Shown piece after piece: positions 12,781-26,870 of a stretch of DNA of 64,000 bases; position 1 is the stretch's first letter; every line of letters starts with the position of its first letter. The DNA is from Neelides folsomi (Eukaryota; Arthropoda; Collembola; Neelipleona; Neelidae). The stretch is from assembly GCA_034687125.1 (NCBI GenBank), contig JAQGBZ010000107.1:1-64000 (forward strand). The letters run 5' to 3'. The position numbers were made by a program, and so were the translations under genes. The notes below the pieces were generated by a model. That model was not told the DNA's origin. It made no database searches and was given only the letters and a program-made list of their open reading frames with translations.

Positions 12781-14440
12781 GAGAGAAATGAAGAGTTTTA
12801 ATGATGTTCGAAATCATTTCGTTTCATCAGGCAAACTATTGAGTCGGAACGGTGAATATTTATACAAGTCCTCTGGGAGTCGAATTAAATAGAATTGAAA
12901 GTGCTGAGAGCGAACGGCTGGGTTTGAAAGATTCGCTCAATGTGAGTTACCAGAAAGCTAAACTTTTATGTTAGAACCAGAGAAAGAGTGAAATTTTAGA
13001 GAAAGTTGAGTGGCGGCTCCATTCGCCTTTTTCTCCTTCCCTCAACGAAGAAAAAAATTTGAAAGAAATCATGTCTCAGATGGCCGCGATGTTCCATTGA
13101 CTCCTAAGTGATGCTCATTCCCTCCATTTCCTTGATTATTTTTACGAGGTTGGCTTATTACCCTTTCTCTTAACCCACTCTCCTTTCTGCGTGTAATACC
13201 GTGTAAAGAGATAGAATAAAGAAAATAGCGATATGGTTCCGAGATCTTTCCCTACTCTTGTAGAATTTCATAGAATCCCATGGTGTAGCTTCAAGGTCTC
13301 CAATTTAAATGGTACAAAAGAGTCCGCTTTGTTTTCCAATGAGAGGACACTTGAAATTCAAATTGATATTTATTTGTTCTCATCCAAATCAATTTTAAAG
13401 GAAAGTTCATCAGGGAATTGAGGAACAACTTTTCAATGGCGTTTTCGAGCTCTCAACCGTTGGATGAAAGAGAACCTCGAGAACCATGGGGAGAGGAATG
13501 AAGTGATGAGAAATTTAACCGGCGCGCGTCTTTAGTTCAACATATTGTAAATTCCTATCTTGTCTGAGTAGATTTCTAAATAAAGAGTCATCATTTATCG
13601 TTCAATTCATTTGGATGGAGGCGAATTTCCCTTTATAAATATGCATGGAAAGAGGAGTAAATGATTCCAGCACATTTTCACACACCAACGTGTGTTTCCT
13701 CACACCTGCCAGCCTTTCCTTCCGCCCTTAAAGAAAATATGGTTCCCATTTCCAACACCCCAGCTGGAGGCCTTCATTCAACAATAAAATTTTTCCTCCA
13801 AACAGTGTTTCATTTCCCATTGAGACTCATCTTAGATTCTCGAAATGGTCTCTCAATGTGTATCTCTATATTTCTTTATGATTATTCTGTTTCCATTCAA
13901 AGCTCAAATGTTCATTCGGAGGAGAGGAAAGTTTAAAAAACATAAAAAAGGAGGAAGATCGGAGGAAATGATGAGAAGAGGTATTAAATATGGCCTACAA
14001 ATGGTTCATAATAATGAATTAGAATGAGGCGGTGGAAAGTTTGATCTCCCCTCTGACTCAATGTAAAACAATGCCATGTTCCTTCACAATAAAGGATATG
14101 AAGTATTGCAACAAATCATTATTAATATAAAAGTTTGCTCAGCCCTTCGGTGGTTGTGAGGTGAAGATGGAAGGGGTAGAATGAGGAGACGCAGTAAACC
14201 ATTGTATTAGCATGGAGTCTTGCTAGCGGAAGTTCCCGAGTCTTTCTTACAAGATGATGGCCGTGGAGAGAAGAGACCATAAAATAAGAAAAACATTCAA
14301 TGTCAGCTTGCCATGCGAACATGGGGGAAATGAGTGGCTAAATGGCTAATTTGCCTTTCTTGAAGTCAAACGCTCACCAACTCCATTCATGCCAAGTGCA
14401 TGGGAGAAAAGCAAGAAAGAGCTCGGAAGTTTAATAAGGA
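12781..14440. other. Gene-free, more GC-rich block
   Basis: Compositionally distinct block between AT-rich linkers, with short overlapping open frames on both strands. None resembles a known protein. No repeats or RNA genes recognised. Confidence 0.45.
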
Positions 14441-15420
14441 ACTACCCAACGACCTGACTTTTAATACTCATCCCCAATAGCATGATATTACATTACTCCC
14501 TTAATACTATTACAAGGCAATGTCCCATTAATATTAAAGTAGTGTAAGCACCAGAGACACGTAAGCTTTAGAAGTATTATGTATTATGTATAATGCAACT
14601 ATGTAATAGCCATATAATAAATAAAATACTAATACAGTGAGGTAGGTGATAGATTAAGTGTACTCGATATACGCGGGACAAAATTTCCCATTGGAGATGA
14701 AGGATTAATGGGAAAAAGGATGTAGGCGGATGATGATGAGTCAAAATGGGCTCGCTCATAAACTCACACACAACGATTATTCAAGCCTTAATTACTCACA
14801 ACAACCTCAATCAATAATGAGGAGCCGAATAAGCCGATTCATAAATATTCAGCTTCTGGAAATAGGAAGGAGGATATGAGATTTATTGTGTATATAGCGG
14901 ATCTCTGAATCTCAAATTAGAACTCACAGTTACTGCCACAATATCAAATTTATGTGTAGAGTTATTTAGAGTGATATTAATAAATATATACTATTGCATA
15001 ATTCTTATTAGATTAAGACCTTATAAAAGATAAGTGATCGTCAAATCAAGTAATTGATATAATGAGTTTCATATATTGTAATCATATGTTTTATATGCGT
15101 TCGCTTATACAGATATTTATTAGGCTCCCTAAGAGTATATAAGAACCATATATTCGCCTTACCTATTCACTATACAATCCAGCAAGCACGAACGTCAATG
15201 TCATTAAGAATTAAAATTCCAAATCCTCATTTCCACATTTACTTTGCGTCGTGCTAAAAAGTACAAATGAAACTAACCATGTTTTATGAGTATCATGAGT
15301 ATGATACGATATTAATAAATATAGTCTAAGTAGGATGTAGAGACATGTATATAGATTTGGGCGGATATGATATTTGAGCTGGATTCTGTGATTCAATTTT
15401 CCAGGATTGCTGTCTCATGT
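14441..15420. other. Gene-free, AT-rich linker
   Basis: AT-rich stretch with frequent TATA-like strings. No feature supported. Confidence 0.45.
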
Positions 15421-18400
15421 GAAGAAATAGCTTTGATGTTTCCATTTCGCTGAAAGAAAATTCTGGGTTTTGGAAAGAGCTTAATGCCTGATTTAATGAG
15501 ATAGTGTCACTTCCATTCCGTCCTGCTCTCAGCGTCCATTTTTCCTATCTCTCTGGAACTCTGATGGTTTTGCCCGAGTTTCGACCAACTTAGAGTGAAA
15601 ATGCATGGAAACTCAGTTCCTTTTTGGGTGGTTCATGATCGGCCGAGAGAGGATTAATGGTAATTGGCTTAATATTGAGGCTTTCCTTCTAACCTGATCC
15701 GCCAAAGCTTACTCGGGATTTCTCCTCGCACATTTCGATTAGGTGACGTCAAGTCAATTTGTCTGGACAAATTCACTTAAATTCGTACCTTCGATAAAAT
15801 ACCATTTGGTTCTCAGAGGTGCTTATACACTCTGTATAAGGGAGTTATAATAATTGCAACTTTACGCATTATCGTGTTGGATGTCCATCCAGAACAAAAA
15901 GGTTTCTGTTCAAAAGGTTGGCATTGTACAATTAACATTTGAGGTTCTGTCATCATTGGACAAAGCAGAACGATTCATTGAGATTCACTTCAAGCTCACA
16001 GTCAATTTGAGGTAGTAATATAAAAGAGAAAAGGGAGCTTTCCTTCTCATTTCCAAACTTCGATTTTTCATTTGCCTCAAATTGATGCTGATGAGCCCCG
16101 GAGCACCCTATACCAATACTTTATCTCAAACTTTCTCGTTATCGTTATCGAGAGGAGCGACTTAGAGATCAGAATCGCTTTAGTAAAATAATGACCCTTC
16201 TCCCTACTGTTATTTTCACTTTCATGGGGAGCTAAGTGACTTTTGAGATTAATCCGTATTAGGAATTTCCATTGGAACTTATTGTCTATTGTCTTGAATG
16301 TCAGTAACGGGCGGTTATTGAATTGTTTGGTTATTAAGGAAGCTAAAGATATGGATGCATTGGATTAAAAAGATATCGGGGCATATGAATGATATGGGGT
16401 TGCGTTATTTCCTTTTATCACTTTCACTTGGTCACGGTCGGGAAATGGTCTACGAATGGGTCTTTCCCTCATTTGCGTGTTGAGGGGTCCCCTTTTCAAA
16501 GCTGCTTATTTTGCCGTTCCTCGTCCGGGTAGAGAATCGTTAAACGTCTGAGAAAAGTTATATTAAAATATCCTGGAATTGTGGATTATAATCATATGGT
16601 CTTCTCGTCTGGTCCTATTATCCAGTTTTAGCATTTGTGAAATGCGGTTTTCCAGCTCCTCGTGTCTCATCAGAAGTTGAAGTTGGAGAGGAGTGGAAAC
16701 TGGTGGAGCCGAATGGCTGCGGTTGAGAGAAGAATGAGGTGAGGGAAGTCGGTAGGAATTTGTATTCGTTTCCTCTCCTTCTTCTTCCAAACAAACTTCG
16801 CCTCCTCTCTACACCAACACAACGGGCCCAATGAAGACCAATGAAGAGGAAGCGGGGCTTAGGTATATATGTATTTCTATGTATGAGCCTAAGAATGGGA
16901 ACAGTAGGCATATTTCTTATAAAGTTCGTTATAGTAAGTGTAACTCCGAGGGATGCTGTTTAACGGGGATGAAGAGGATCTTTCGTTGCCTTTCCCTGGC
17001 GGCCAAAACACCGAAAGATCCCTTGATTCAATTTCCGCTCCTGTATACTTCACCGGTTGATTAAAGCAAAGAGATGCTTCTTTGTCCTTGTCATTCTTTT
17101 AGCTCTTCATTGATGTTTTTTCTCTCCTTTCTCTGACTTGATCTTTTTCCCCTTCAATAGCAGCTGGTGGAGTTTCTCTAAATGATAATTATTTTCTCGC
17201 TCGCCTCATCCTCGTTCTTCACCCGTGCTATTACATGCGTGCTCTTTAAATGATTAAACCATTTTCCGAATTCTTTCACTTCAATTACCATTAACCTTTT
17301 CGTTAAAATAAATCAATTAATTAAACTAATATTACTTTAATAAGTTTTCCCAGTTTAATTATTTACATAAGAGTACCGTACTTTAGTATTCACTGAATCA
17401 TGAATTGAGAAAACTTTTAATTGAGATTAATAGGCATTATTAATTGGATAAATTAATGGATTTATTATTTAATTCGGCCCTTTGGAGAGAGTGACTGACT
17501 GAGGGAGTCAATAGAGAATTGAGAGAGCTGAGAGACGTACTTATAAGGTTAAGTAATAGGAGGCCATTTTCGTTAATTGATGAACTTGGGTGGTTAGGAA
17601 GTATGATGGGGTCTGTTCAGTTGAATTATTGCCTCCATCAACACGTCGGAGAGCAAATAGATGCAGCGAGAGGAAAGTCGATGGTTGAGTTACCAGTTTT
17701 ATTATCTCGATTTCTCTTGGGACTTGACCCAAACTCAACAACCCTCGTCGCTCCATCATTCCACGACCTTTCTCCTTTAGCCATAATATCCAAAATGAAG
17801 GAATGAGAAAGCGCGGGACTAATCCACGAATCGTGTCGACATGATTCGGTCCATTTTCCCTTTTCACTCCAATGACTTCATTTGTTCGACTCATCGTCTC
17901 GTCCTGAGTGGAGCAAATGAATGGAAAGCACCTGGGACGGGCATAAATCGAGGCCCAACGGCCCAGACTGTCCGAGCCTCCTTCCGTTTTTCATTTCTGC
18001 GAGATTTCTTGGCGGGCTCTTCAACGTTTTTGATTAAATTGTCCTATCTTCTCCGAGGATTCAGGAATAAACCCTCGAGAAAGAGAAATAGCCTTCATAA
18101 TAATTCGTCCATAGCTGATTTACCCCTTGGAGCATCTTCCAAAACCTTCCGCTTTATTCCCTCTGTGTGTTGGAAGAGAGGACGAAGTTGATTCAAGAGT
18201 GTATTGAGTCAGCAAAAGGGAAAAAGAACAAGAGTGGACAGCCGAAGGGACAGCTGGATGAGAAAGTGTAAAAATCATTTTAGCATCACAAATACTCAGC
18301 GTCTCCTTCTCTTCCTTTTTTACACATTTGATTCCCTTTTTTCGAATAAGGACAGAATAGAGATTTCTCTGCAGAGAGGGAAGTGAGGGAAGTCGAGAGG

Positions 18401-18560
18401 AATTTACACCTCGGCTGTAGGAGAGATAAAGTAAGAAAGAAAAATCACCAGCTAGCACTTTTTCCCCTTCTACTACATTCCGACCTAAGAGGGAGAAATG
18501 AAGAAAACTCTGGAGAAAATAAAATATTGGCAATGTGAAGGCTGCAAATAGTGGAGGAGC
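15421..18560. other. Gene-free, more GC-rich block with a short AT-rich gap
   Basis: A GC-richer region broken by an AT-rich gap at about 17,200-17,480. Long open frames on the minus strand (17,541-17,894 and 18,120-18,533) carry no recognisable domain and are overlapped by frames on the other strand. A let-7-like string, TGAGGTAGTA, near 16,009 does not continue as let-7 (see rejected items). Confidence 0.45.
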
Positions 18561-20930
18561 TCTTATATAATAACATATAGTATCTAACTAGTATGTATTA
18601 TATCTATCTGTTTCTAATACTTTACACTATCCAGCCCGAAAAGTAGGGAAAGTGTTATATAAAGAGAGATTCTTCTGTTTACTCACACTTTAACAAAAGT
18701 CGTAGTTCCAATACCTCAACCTCCAGAGTTCTCTTGGCAGAAGGAGGTCCCGGGATTTCCATAAGAAAAAACCTATTGAAGGTGGCTGGCTGTCCTGAAC
18801 GATCCTCGGCTTTGACAAAAACTTCTTCCTCGTCCTCCTCTCCCTTTAGACTCCTCTCGACAAAATTTATTAGAGCTTATAACTTTCAGCCCCCCGATCT
18901 TTAAAAATGATTGTTTCATAAAGAAGCGTTTGTTGGCAGCAAATTTCCAAAATTATATTTCCACTCCTCACGGACAGATTTAAGTCAAACTCTTCGAGAT
19001 CTTTCCTACTTTTTACAAAACTTTCTTTAACTTTACCCATAACTGAAATAACATTCTTATCGTTTTTGGTTTGACTTTCCTCGGTTTTTTTCAACAAAAT
19101 ATTACATAGAGGGCCAATGTTAATTATTCTTATGCTCCTAAAAGGTTTCATGAATTTGTTATTATGTTATCGCTTCGCAAATTTTATAAATTAATTTTGT
19201 TCATGCCAAATTCATGACAAGAATTTATATAATTAGCTTATATTTAATCTAATAATTACATAATTACACAATGTTGAATAGGTTTAAGGATTGTAATTTT
19301 ATTAGCCTATAAAATCAGTTGAAAACAAATAACATTATTTACTCAGGCATAAGATACCTTTAAACAGTACTAGTAGTAATATCAGTAGCTATACTTATGA
19401 TAACTACTACTATTCTATTAGTACTTGAGGGGTTTTACCATTCTCCTTTTGTACTTAATTTATAAGCAGCAAAGCACCTAATTGCTACTTAATAAAACAG
19501 AAATGCACAAAATCCTACCGCAATAAGAACTCTCTAAATCTGAGAATAATATAAATGTGGGCAAAGATTAATAATATATAATTTCGGTTTAAGATTTCGA
19601 CTAATCCTAATGTACAGATTATATCGATCTTGGTCTTACAATATAATTTTAGGTATTACTTTCATAAAATAATTTTTAAGGATTCTAATATGTATGTAAA
19701 GTATGAATAACTATGTATGTAATACAATTATTAATATCTACTAATATTTAGATTAGTTGTGCAGAATACAGGGACACCAATGTGTTTTATTTGTCCTATG
19801 TAAAGTTCACAAAATGGCCCAGACATGATAACATGCCTACATTATACATAATACGTATGTTGGGTATATCTCTTGTGAACATGTTTAGTTTAACTTCTAA
19901 CGTTATGTTAGTGAATGTACTTAAGTGTATTACATTTTTCTACTCATACCATACCATACATATTTTATATTTGAAGATTTATTTTGAATATGAATAATAA
20001 CTGTGTACCATGTATTCTACATGGAATATATCCACAAGTACCCAGTATATGGTATATGCACACGAAGGAATTATGCAGCCACTTTATAAATATTTTATAG
20101 TGGCCATTATTTTATAGACCCAAGGCTCAATGAATCCAATAACTCTGGGTCGTTCATCTTTAAGTTAAAAAATAATTTTTAAAAGAAAGGACATGTTCCA
20201 TAAGTTAAAGCCCGCAATAAGTAACGTTCAGCTCGCATTGATGATAGAAAGCTTTTATCTCAACCTTTATGTCATCCCTTATCTTCCTCCCCAGTTCAAC
20301 AAAGAGGGTTCCTTCAGATCAAATTTCCCCATTACGATATACGTACTTTACATGAATTCACATTATGGGATGTCTAAAGCAAAGAGATTGGGCCAACTTT
20401 CATTGCTTAATTACTTAAAGAAAATTAAATCAGCTCAAGCCGCTCTTAATTATTTTCAAAGATGCCTCCTTGTCTTCTTTGTCTGTTTTGGTGTGTTGAA
20501 CTTTTAATTATTCAAACACGTTGAGTGAATTTGAATGCTCAATGAGTGAGTTTTAAATTTAGCAAGGAAGTTAATGAAAGAATGTCCATTTGGTCAATAA
20601 CAACTACGTAGTAATCATTATGTTTATTTGCTCAAAAACATGGATAAATAAAAAAAAGATTGAATGAGCAATAAATTGGAAAATAGTTTACACTTTATGG
20701 TTAAACTAATATGAATGAGCTAGGAGTGAAGAATTTAGGAAGAGGAATCTCATTTAATCTCATATTAATCGTTGGTGATGTTGATGTTAACAAGGAAAAC
20801 TTTCCAAAAGCTCCCTTAACTTTGGTCAATGATTCAAAGATATTTGGGATATTTGGAGTAATTAGAAATGAGAAAATTATGAGTTTATACTGGAGAAGAA
20901 GTAATATAGAAAGGAGCAAATTGTGAATTT
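18561..20930. other. Gene-free, mainly AT-rich
   Basis: AT-rich DNA, strongest from 19,150 to 20,100. Nothing coding or structured recognised. Confidence 0.45.
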
Positions 20931-23900
20931 ATTCGGCTAATTAATGATCCTCCCAGGACCGCACCGCTCGGTCTCGTCCAAACGTCTGTATGCATGTGTT
21001 TACGCTCCAGTTGGTTTCTCGAGCAATGTGTTAAGTTGCTACTCCTATAAACCTCCATAGTTCACTTGTTCCAATTGGAATGGCCTCATAATACATGTAG
21101 GTTAGACATACCCAATTCAAATCCGTATTAGTGAATGAAGATAATGCTGCGTGAATGTGTTCTCTAGTTTCCATTATTAGTATGGCTGTCCGATCTCATG
21201 AAAATGATCACTGTTGTTCCTTCCTTCCCTAAATCTACTCCTTTCTTCTCGAGAGTAGTAAAGGATGAAGGATAATGGCCACTGAAAGTTGGAAGAACAA
21301 TGGGGGAGCAAGTGCCAGAAAACTTGGTTGTAGTCGGAGGATTCGGGCCCAGAGTGAAATATATAATGGAGAAGCGAACAATAAAATAATAATAATGAAT
21401 TAGAGAGGTTCACAAATGATGTAACCTGCTCAATGTCCCATGTAAACAGATTGCGATAATTTCCCTCGCCACTCTCAAAAGAGTCTTCCCCAATTTTATA
21501 TCCCCACATTGTACCATTCGCCTTCTATTGAGATGAAGAGGCTCGCCCTTGTAATTTCCCAAATCTGAGAGTTAGTGAAGAGATTTGAAATTCTGCTGAG
21601 AGCGGGAGAGGAGGCTCGCGGTTTTGGAGACCATCTCCTCTGCATCGTCAATGAGATAAAGAAGCGGAGATAGGCGCATTACATTAGCGGAGAAGCGGTC
21701 GGAAAGAGTTGGGGCTCTTCAAGGAGCGGATGAGTCGGAACCCCAGCTGTTGGACGCGGAGGTTCGGTCTGTAATTGCGAGAATAAATGGTCTCTTCATG
21801 CATCATCAGAAATGTATAGGGCGAGTTTTATTAGCCGTGTATTGCGTGTTCAACATCGAGATTAGTTTTCACACTTCTCTGAATTTCGTGGGGAGAAAAC
21901 TGGTCCAATTTCCTCTCTTTCTCCCTCATACTTTCCTCCCTAACACACACTGAAGATATCTTTTGAGAGGAATCCTTCGCCACCTTTGTCTGACGGGATC
22001 TTTCATTTGCTACTTCGTTGACTCATTAGCAGGACGTTAATTTACATTGTGCTCTTCTGCCGGAGAAAGCTCATCATCAGAGAGTTCCCTTCCTTTAGCG
22101 TATAAGATCCCCAAGACTCCCCATAGAAATTACATTTAAGGACCAAATGGAAGAAACCATCGTTCAAAAGAAATAAAGAGGAATCTGCTAATGGACGAGA
22201 GTTCCTTTGCAATGTCTCTTCACTGTCTCGAACATGGTATAGGTACATATTCTCAAATGACTCCATCGATCCGCGAAGTATCTTTAAAGTGAGGTTAGGA
22301 GAGCTCGGTGTTCCAAAGAGCTCCCTTGGCATGTAGACCAAACCTCGGAGCCAATTGATGGTCCAACGAGTGGAAGAGGAATGGGCGACGGCGGTGGTTT
22401 CGTTCCGCGAGACAAGTGTAGTGTCGCTCTCGCCAAGGCGACACAATGGATGGAAAAGTCGAGAGCCTCCGCGCTCGTTTACGACCTTTTTGTAAAATAC
22501 GAACACTCGTGAGAGACACTTTGTTATGACCTCTCGGCACAAGTAGGCTACCAGCATAAACAATGCAATTTGGTTAAAAGAAGATGCCTTAAGGCTAAAC
22601 CATGCGGATAGAGCTAAAGCCTGCGGAGTCGATCGTAACTGAACTTTCCACTGCTACTAAAATTCATTCCCCTCTTCTGAGTCTCCCCATAAAAGGATCG
22701 TATAATGCGTGAAGTGGGAGTGAGTCTTGTATGAGTTATAACAAGAAATTTTATATGAGCAGAGTTTAGAGAATTTGGAATGACCCACTCTGGTCCTCAA
22801 CCACTGTTTTATCTCAGAAAAATAAACTATAAAAATTGTTTAACGTCCTGCTCTTTTAACCTCAAAGGAATTTGACCCGGAATTAAAACAATGCTTCCGG
22901 GACTGATAGAGTGATCGTGTGTGATCTCTCGGAAATGAATTCCTAATTGCTCCGATAAATCAAGAGTGTCAGGGAATTATAATGAGCCTCCTGTGCGCGG
23001 CTCGTTCGCTCCCCTTCGAACAATTCGCCTGATGTTTGCAAATAAAGTTTTGATCAAGCTCCTTTCTGATGTTCTTAATGCCTTGATTGAAGCTTATAGT
23101 ATAAGGAGGTCTTTTGTGAGAATCTCCGCGACGTCTTCCTCATAAATTGAACTCGTTTGAGGGGAAATAGTCTTTTTACCAGCCGTTTCGACTACCAGAC
23201 GACTTTAACGGAATTCAACAGCAGAGAAAGCGAAGGCTGCTAGAGCTGTTGAGATGAAAGAACCGTCGGGATCCATCTATTTAATTCCTTTGATCATTTC
23301 CCACATTACCCTTCTGCTTCCATTTCACTCCTTCACTTCAAATCTGATCCCTCTTCAATTCGATTCCATGTACAAAGCACGAGAGCGAGATTTTAAGAAA
23401 AATTCCTCTCCAATTCTCAATATACTCACTTCAATATAGGGCCTGTGGCAGTTTATTGCGCTTTTCAAAAGAAATGTGATATGACTCGAGTTTCACAAAG
23501 AGCATATGAGTACATATATGGCTATCTATAATCTATAGTCATGCATTCTGTAAAAATTGGGAAACAGGCCGCATTGATAAGTATGTGGGAATGGGAGAGG
23601 AGATGGGCAAGACGGGGGTTTTAATTTGATCTCATCGTAATGTGGTGTTGACGGTGTAAAGGCTCTACTTCTTTTTACCATTTAAATTTTACATGGCTCA
23701 TTACATTAGAGAAGATTGGGAACATGGTTTGAGACGTTCAGAGCGTGAGAGACTATTATAGAAAAAGTAGTAGTGTAAAATGGGTCTCAATAGTAGAGCA
23801 AAGTAGGAGAGTCGAATCTTTGAATGGGCTCATTTATGGGATTTCATATATGTGTCCCTTTAGATTGGAGCTTAAAGAAAAGGAGAATAGAAATGAAGTT

Positions 23901-23990
23901 AAGAGTTTGTAATCTGGGCAAAAGCAAAGAACGAGGCTAACTCCATTTCACACAGCTTTGCACATTTTATTTGCACACTCATTTGCCAAA
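20931..23990. other. Gene-free, more GC-rich block with the longest unexplained frame of the desert
   Basis: Purine/pyrimidine-biased block. The minus-strand frame at 22,042-22,563 runs 173 codons, but it starts with TTG, shares its DNA with another open frame and shows no domain. A frame of this length is roughly what chance would give once in 27 kb at this composition. A relative of the 18-mer lies near 21,070 in reverse orientation. Confidence 0.45.
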
Positions 23991-26870
23991 ATACAATTTT
24001 TCATTTTGTGGTTGTGGTCCTAGCCGAAAAGTTTCTTATTACTTCTCTATACACAATTTCATTTTCATTATATTATCTCCAAATTGCTATACTTTTTAAT
24101 ATAAAGTACAAATAAATCGGACTCTTCTGTGGGAAGAAGATTTAAAAAAATACTTAATTTTACAATCCCAACAACAAACGTATATTTTGGAATCACACAA
24201 GTCCTCACTCAGTCAGCGTAAGCTCTGGCATTGCACATGGATATAAAAATATATAAACATTTCCCTTGCAAAAGTGAAACATACATTCATCATAAGATAT
24301 AAGAATGACATGATGAAATATAAAAACTCTATTTACATAAATAAAAAATATAAAACTAGCACAAACATAACAAACTTAAGCTCTTTATATTCCATTTCAT
24401 ATTAAGTAATATACTATGTACCATATATCTGTATAAGAGCGCATTATATTATAATATATTTAAACGAACATGGATTCTCACAGTAAAATTTTCTCAATTT
24501 TTACTTAATGTCATTCTTGAAGGGAAAGCGGCTATTCATATTTCATTTTCTCATAGTAAAGAAGGAGAGAGTAATAGAAAGATTTCATTCTCAGTCCTTC
24601 GTATCTCTTTCATCCCACTCGGAAGAAGAGTTCCGTTTGAGTGGAACGAATGAATGAATGAAACGAGATTTATTGTCCTCTTATTCAATTTCATCTTGAG
24701 TGAGGGCCGGCCGCCTCTCCGCAACTTTCTCCGCCTCCGCGTGTTGAGTCGAATTTGGTCGTCTCCTCCCAATTCACCGTCCTCGTGGCGTCGGCGGTGA
24801 GGAGCAATAAAAGCAATCCAAACTGCCTCACTGATGAGACCTCTTACTTGAACCCCAGCTTGGGCCTTCAAGAGGAGGAGAACAGGAACTGTAAAACGTA
24901 AAGCACATTTGTCAATTCAGGAGCCGCCATATGACAGTCCGATGGATTTCCTTCCCCTAATAATAAGGAACAAGGGCTTGGAAACCTGTTTTCCTGGCTT
25001 TTAAGAATTCAGTCCTTTGAGGAGAAATAAGCCCCGTCTCATGTCGCAATGTCCTTTGGATGTCTATGTTTGTAGCCATCGGGACTTCGACGGACGGATC
25101 TTAAGACCAGAGAGACTTTAGAGGAAATTAGAAGGCCCACTCACATACTCAACTTTGAAATTGTGTGAGAGAGGTTCCATGAATGGGATTTTGAGCACCG
25201 CCAGCACGACCAACACCATACCCTCTCCCTTTACTTATTCATAGGATCACATTATCGAGCGTATTCTTCTCACTCGATCATGTTCCGTGCCTTGAAGGTA
25301 AAGAGAAAATGCTAATGCTTCGCAGCCATACACTTAGGGTATATGTCATTGCATTGGAGAAAAGGGTTTTAGCAGGGTATGGTCCGATCAGTCTTTCCTC
25401 AATTTTTTATCTTTTCGAATCTAGGATGAGGAAATCGATACTCAACCGCATTTAATGTCTCCAACATTCTGAATCGGCATAGTAGAAGAATGGGGAAGCT
25501 TACATGAATATCCGCCACTAACCCCCGACTCTCATCATGGATCCCTTTGGGACTTTATATAGGCACTTGGTCCCAATGCTCTTCGCCTCCTGTTTTGTAT
25601 CCTTTACACTTTTCCGCCGTGAGTCAACATACCGCCTCCCTAATTTTTCTTAATCAATTTCCTTCCTCAAAGGAGGGGAGGAAAGAAAGCATAATAAAAC
25701 ACAATAAGGTACCTAAAAACGTACACGTACGCTGTTCATCAGCTTAGGTTAATCACTTCAAGCTCATTAAATCCTCCCCCTTCGACCGAGACTCACGGTT
25801 GCTCGGAGAAGGTAATCTACTTCCCTATTAATTAGCCCTCTTTTCCTTTCAAATACACATGGGGTTTGGGACGAGCCATTCTTGCTTTCTCCTCTTCGAC
25901 TATTCAGAAATTGACTGTTGAGTAATTCGCTGTGCATAAATTGTAATACCTTTACATATTTAATTTATGGGTGAAAGTTAATAAAATACTTTCATATAAA
26001 TTAAATGTATAATCTTTGGTAATAGGGTATTGTACTCTATTGCTAATATGTGTACCTATACATAATATTTAACTACATTATGTGTGCTGATAACATGTAA
26101 TATTATAATAGTACAAATACAATATCTATGTAGGGTATATGATGCTAATAATGCTTACAGGAGGTATTTATTTTACAATCCCCTTTTATGAAGTGAATTT
26201 TAATGAGGATCAAATTTTTATAGTCGTGTCCTATATCATAATCTTTATTGCTCAAAAAAGCGAAAGAGGCTTTGTTTTCCGAAAGTCCGAAACTGATAGT
26301 TAAATACGTAAAAAATTCACAGCCATAAACTTATAAGCAATATAGCATCATGAGTTTCATGAGATACATACCTTTACATCTACTATTTGGCCCGTTTTCT
26401 AGAAATGGAATCCAAAATCGGCAAAATCAACATTGCTTACTCTAGTGTATTATTACTCCTAAGCATATTTTGTAAATGTTTAATCAAAGAAAAGCATAAA
26501 GGACACAAATAGATACATTTATTTTTATTGTTTCAGCTCATATCAGTCCTTAATTTTTAGTATCTAATGGGTAAATAGTGTGCTTTATATGACTCATAAA
26601 GTCATAAAAAGAAAGTAAATTGAGTTTAGGTCCAAATGATTCTCTATTTTGAATCTATATTTGCATCTAATTATCTATACATTGTATGTATTTAAGTAAC
26701 GTGACTGATATCTCATTGTACCAATAATATTATAAAAATGTCATTCTTTTCCAGTATTTGATCAACTTAATTAATTAACTTGTCTAGAAAGTAAAGTGAC
26801 AGCAAAGGTATGACTATGACAGATATCTCAATGACATGACGTGTGGACATGGACCCAAGGGCATGACTAA
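23991..26870. other. Gene-free, alternating AT-rich and GC-richer segments
   Basis: AT-rich at 23,990-24,520 and 25,920-26,800, with a GC-richer block between (about 24,540-25,900) that includes a short GAAT repeat near 24,645-24,661. No gene recognised. Confidence 0.45.

Noticed and set aside
16009-16030. let-7-like string TGAGGTAGTA
   Set aside because: The match stops after ten bases (it continues ATATAAAAG), while let-7 is conserved along its whole length. No pairing arm is visible nearby.
18120-18533. 137-codon open frame on the minus strand
   Set aside because: Low-complexity, no family signature, and overlapped by open frames on the other strand.
22042-22563. 173-codon open frame on the minus strand
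   Set aside because: It begins with TTG, shares its DNA with another open frame, shows no domain, and at this base composition about one frame of this length is expected by chance over the desert.
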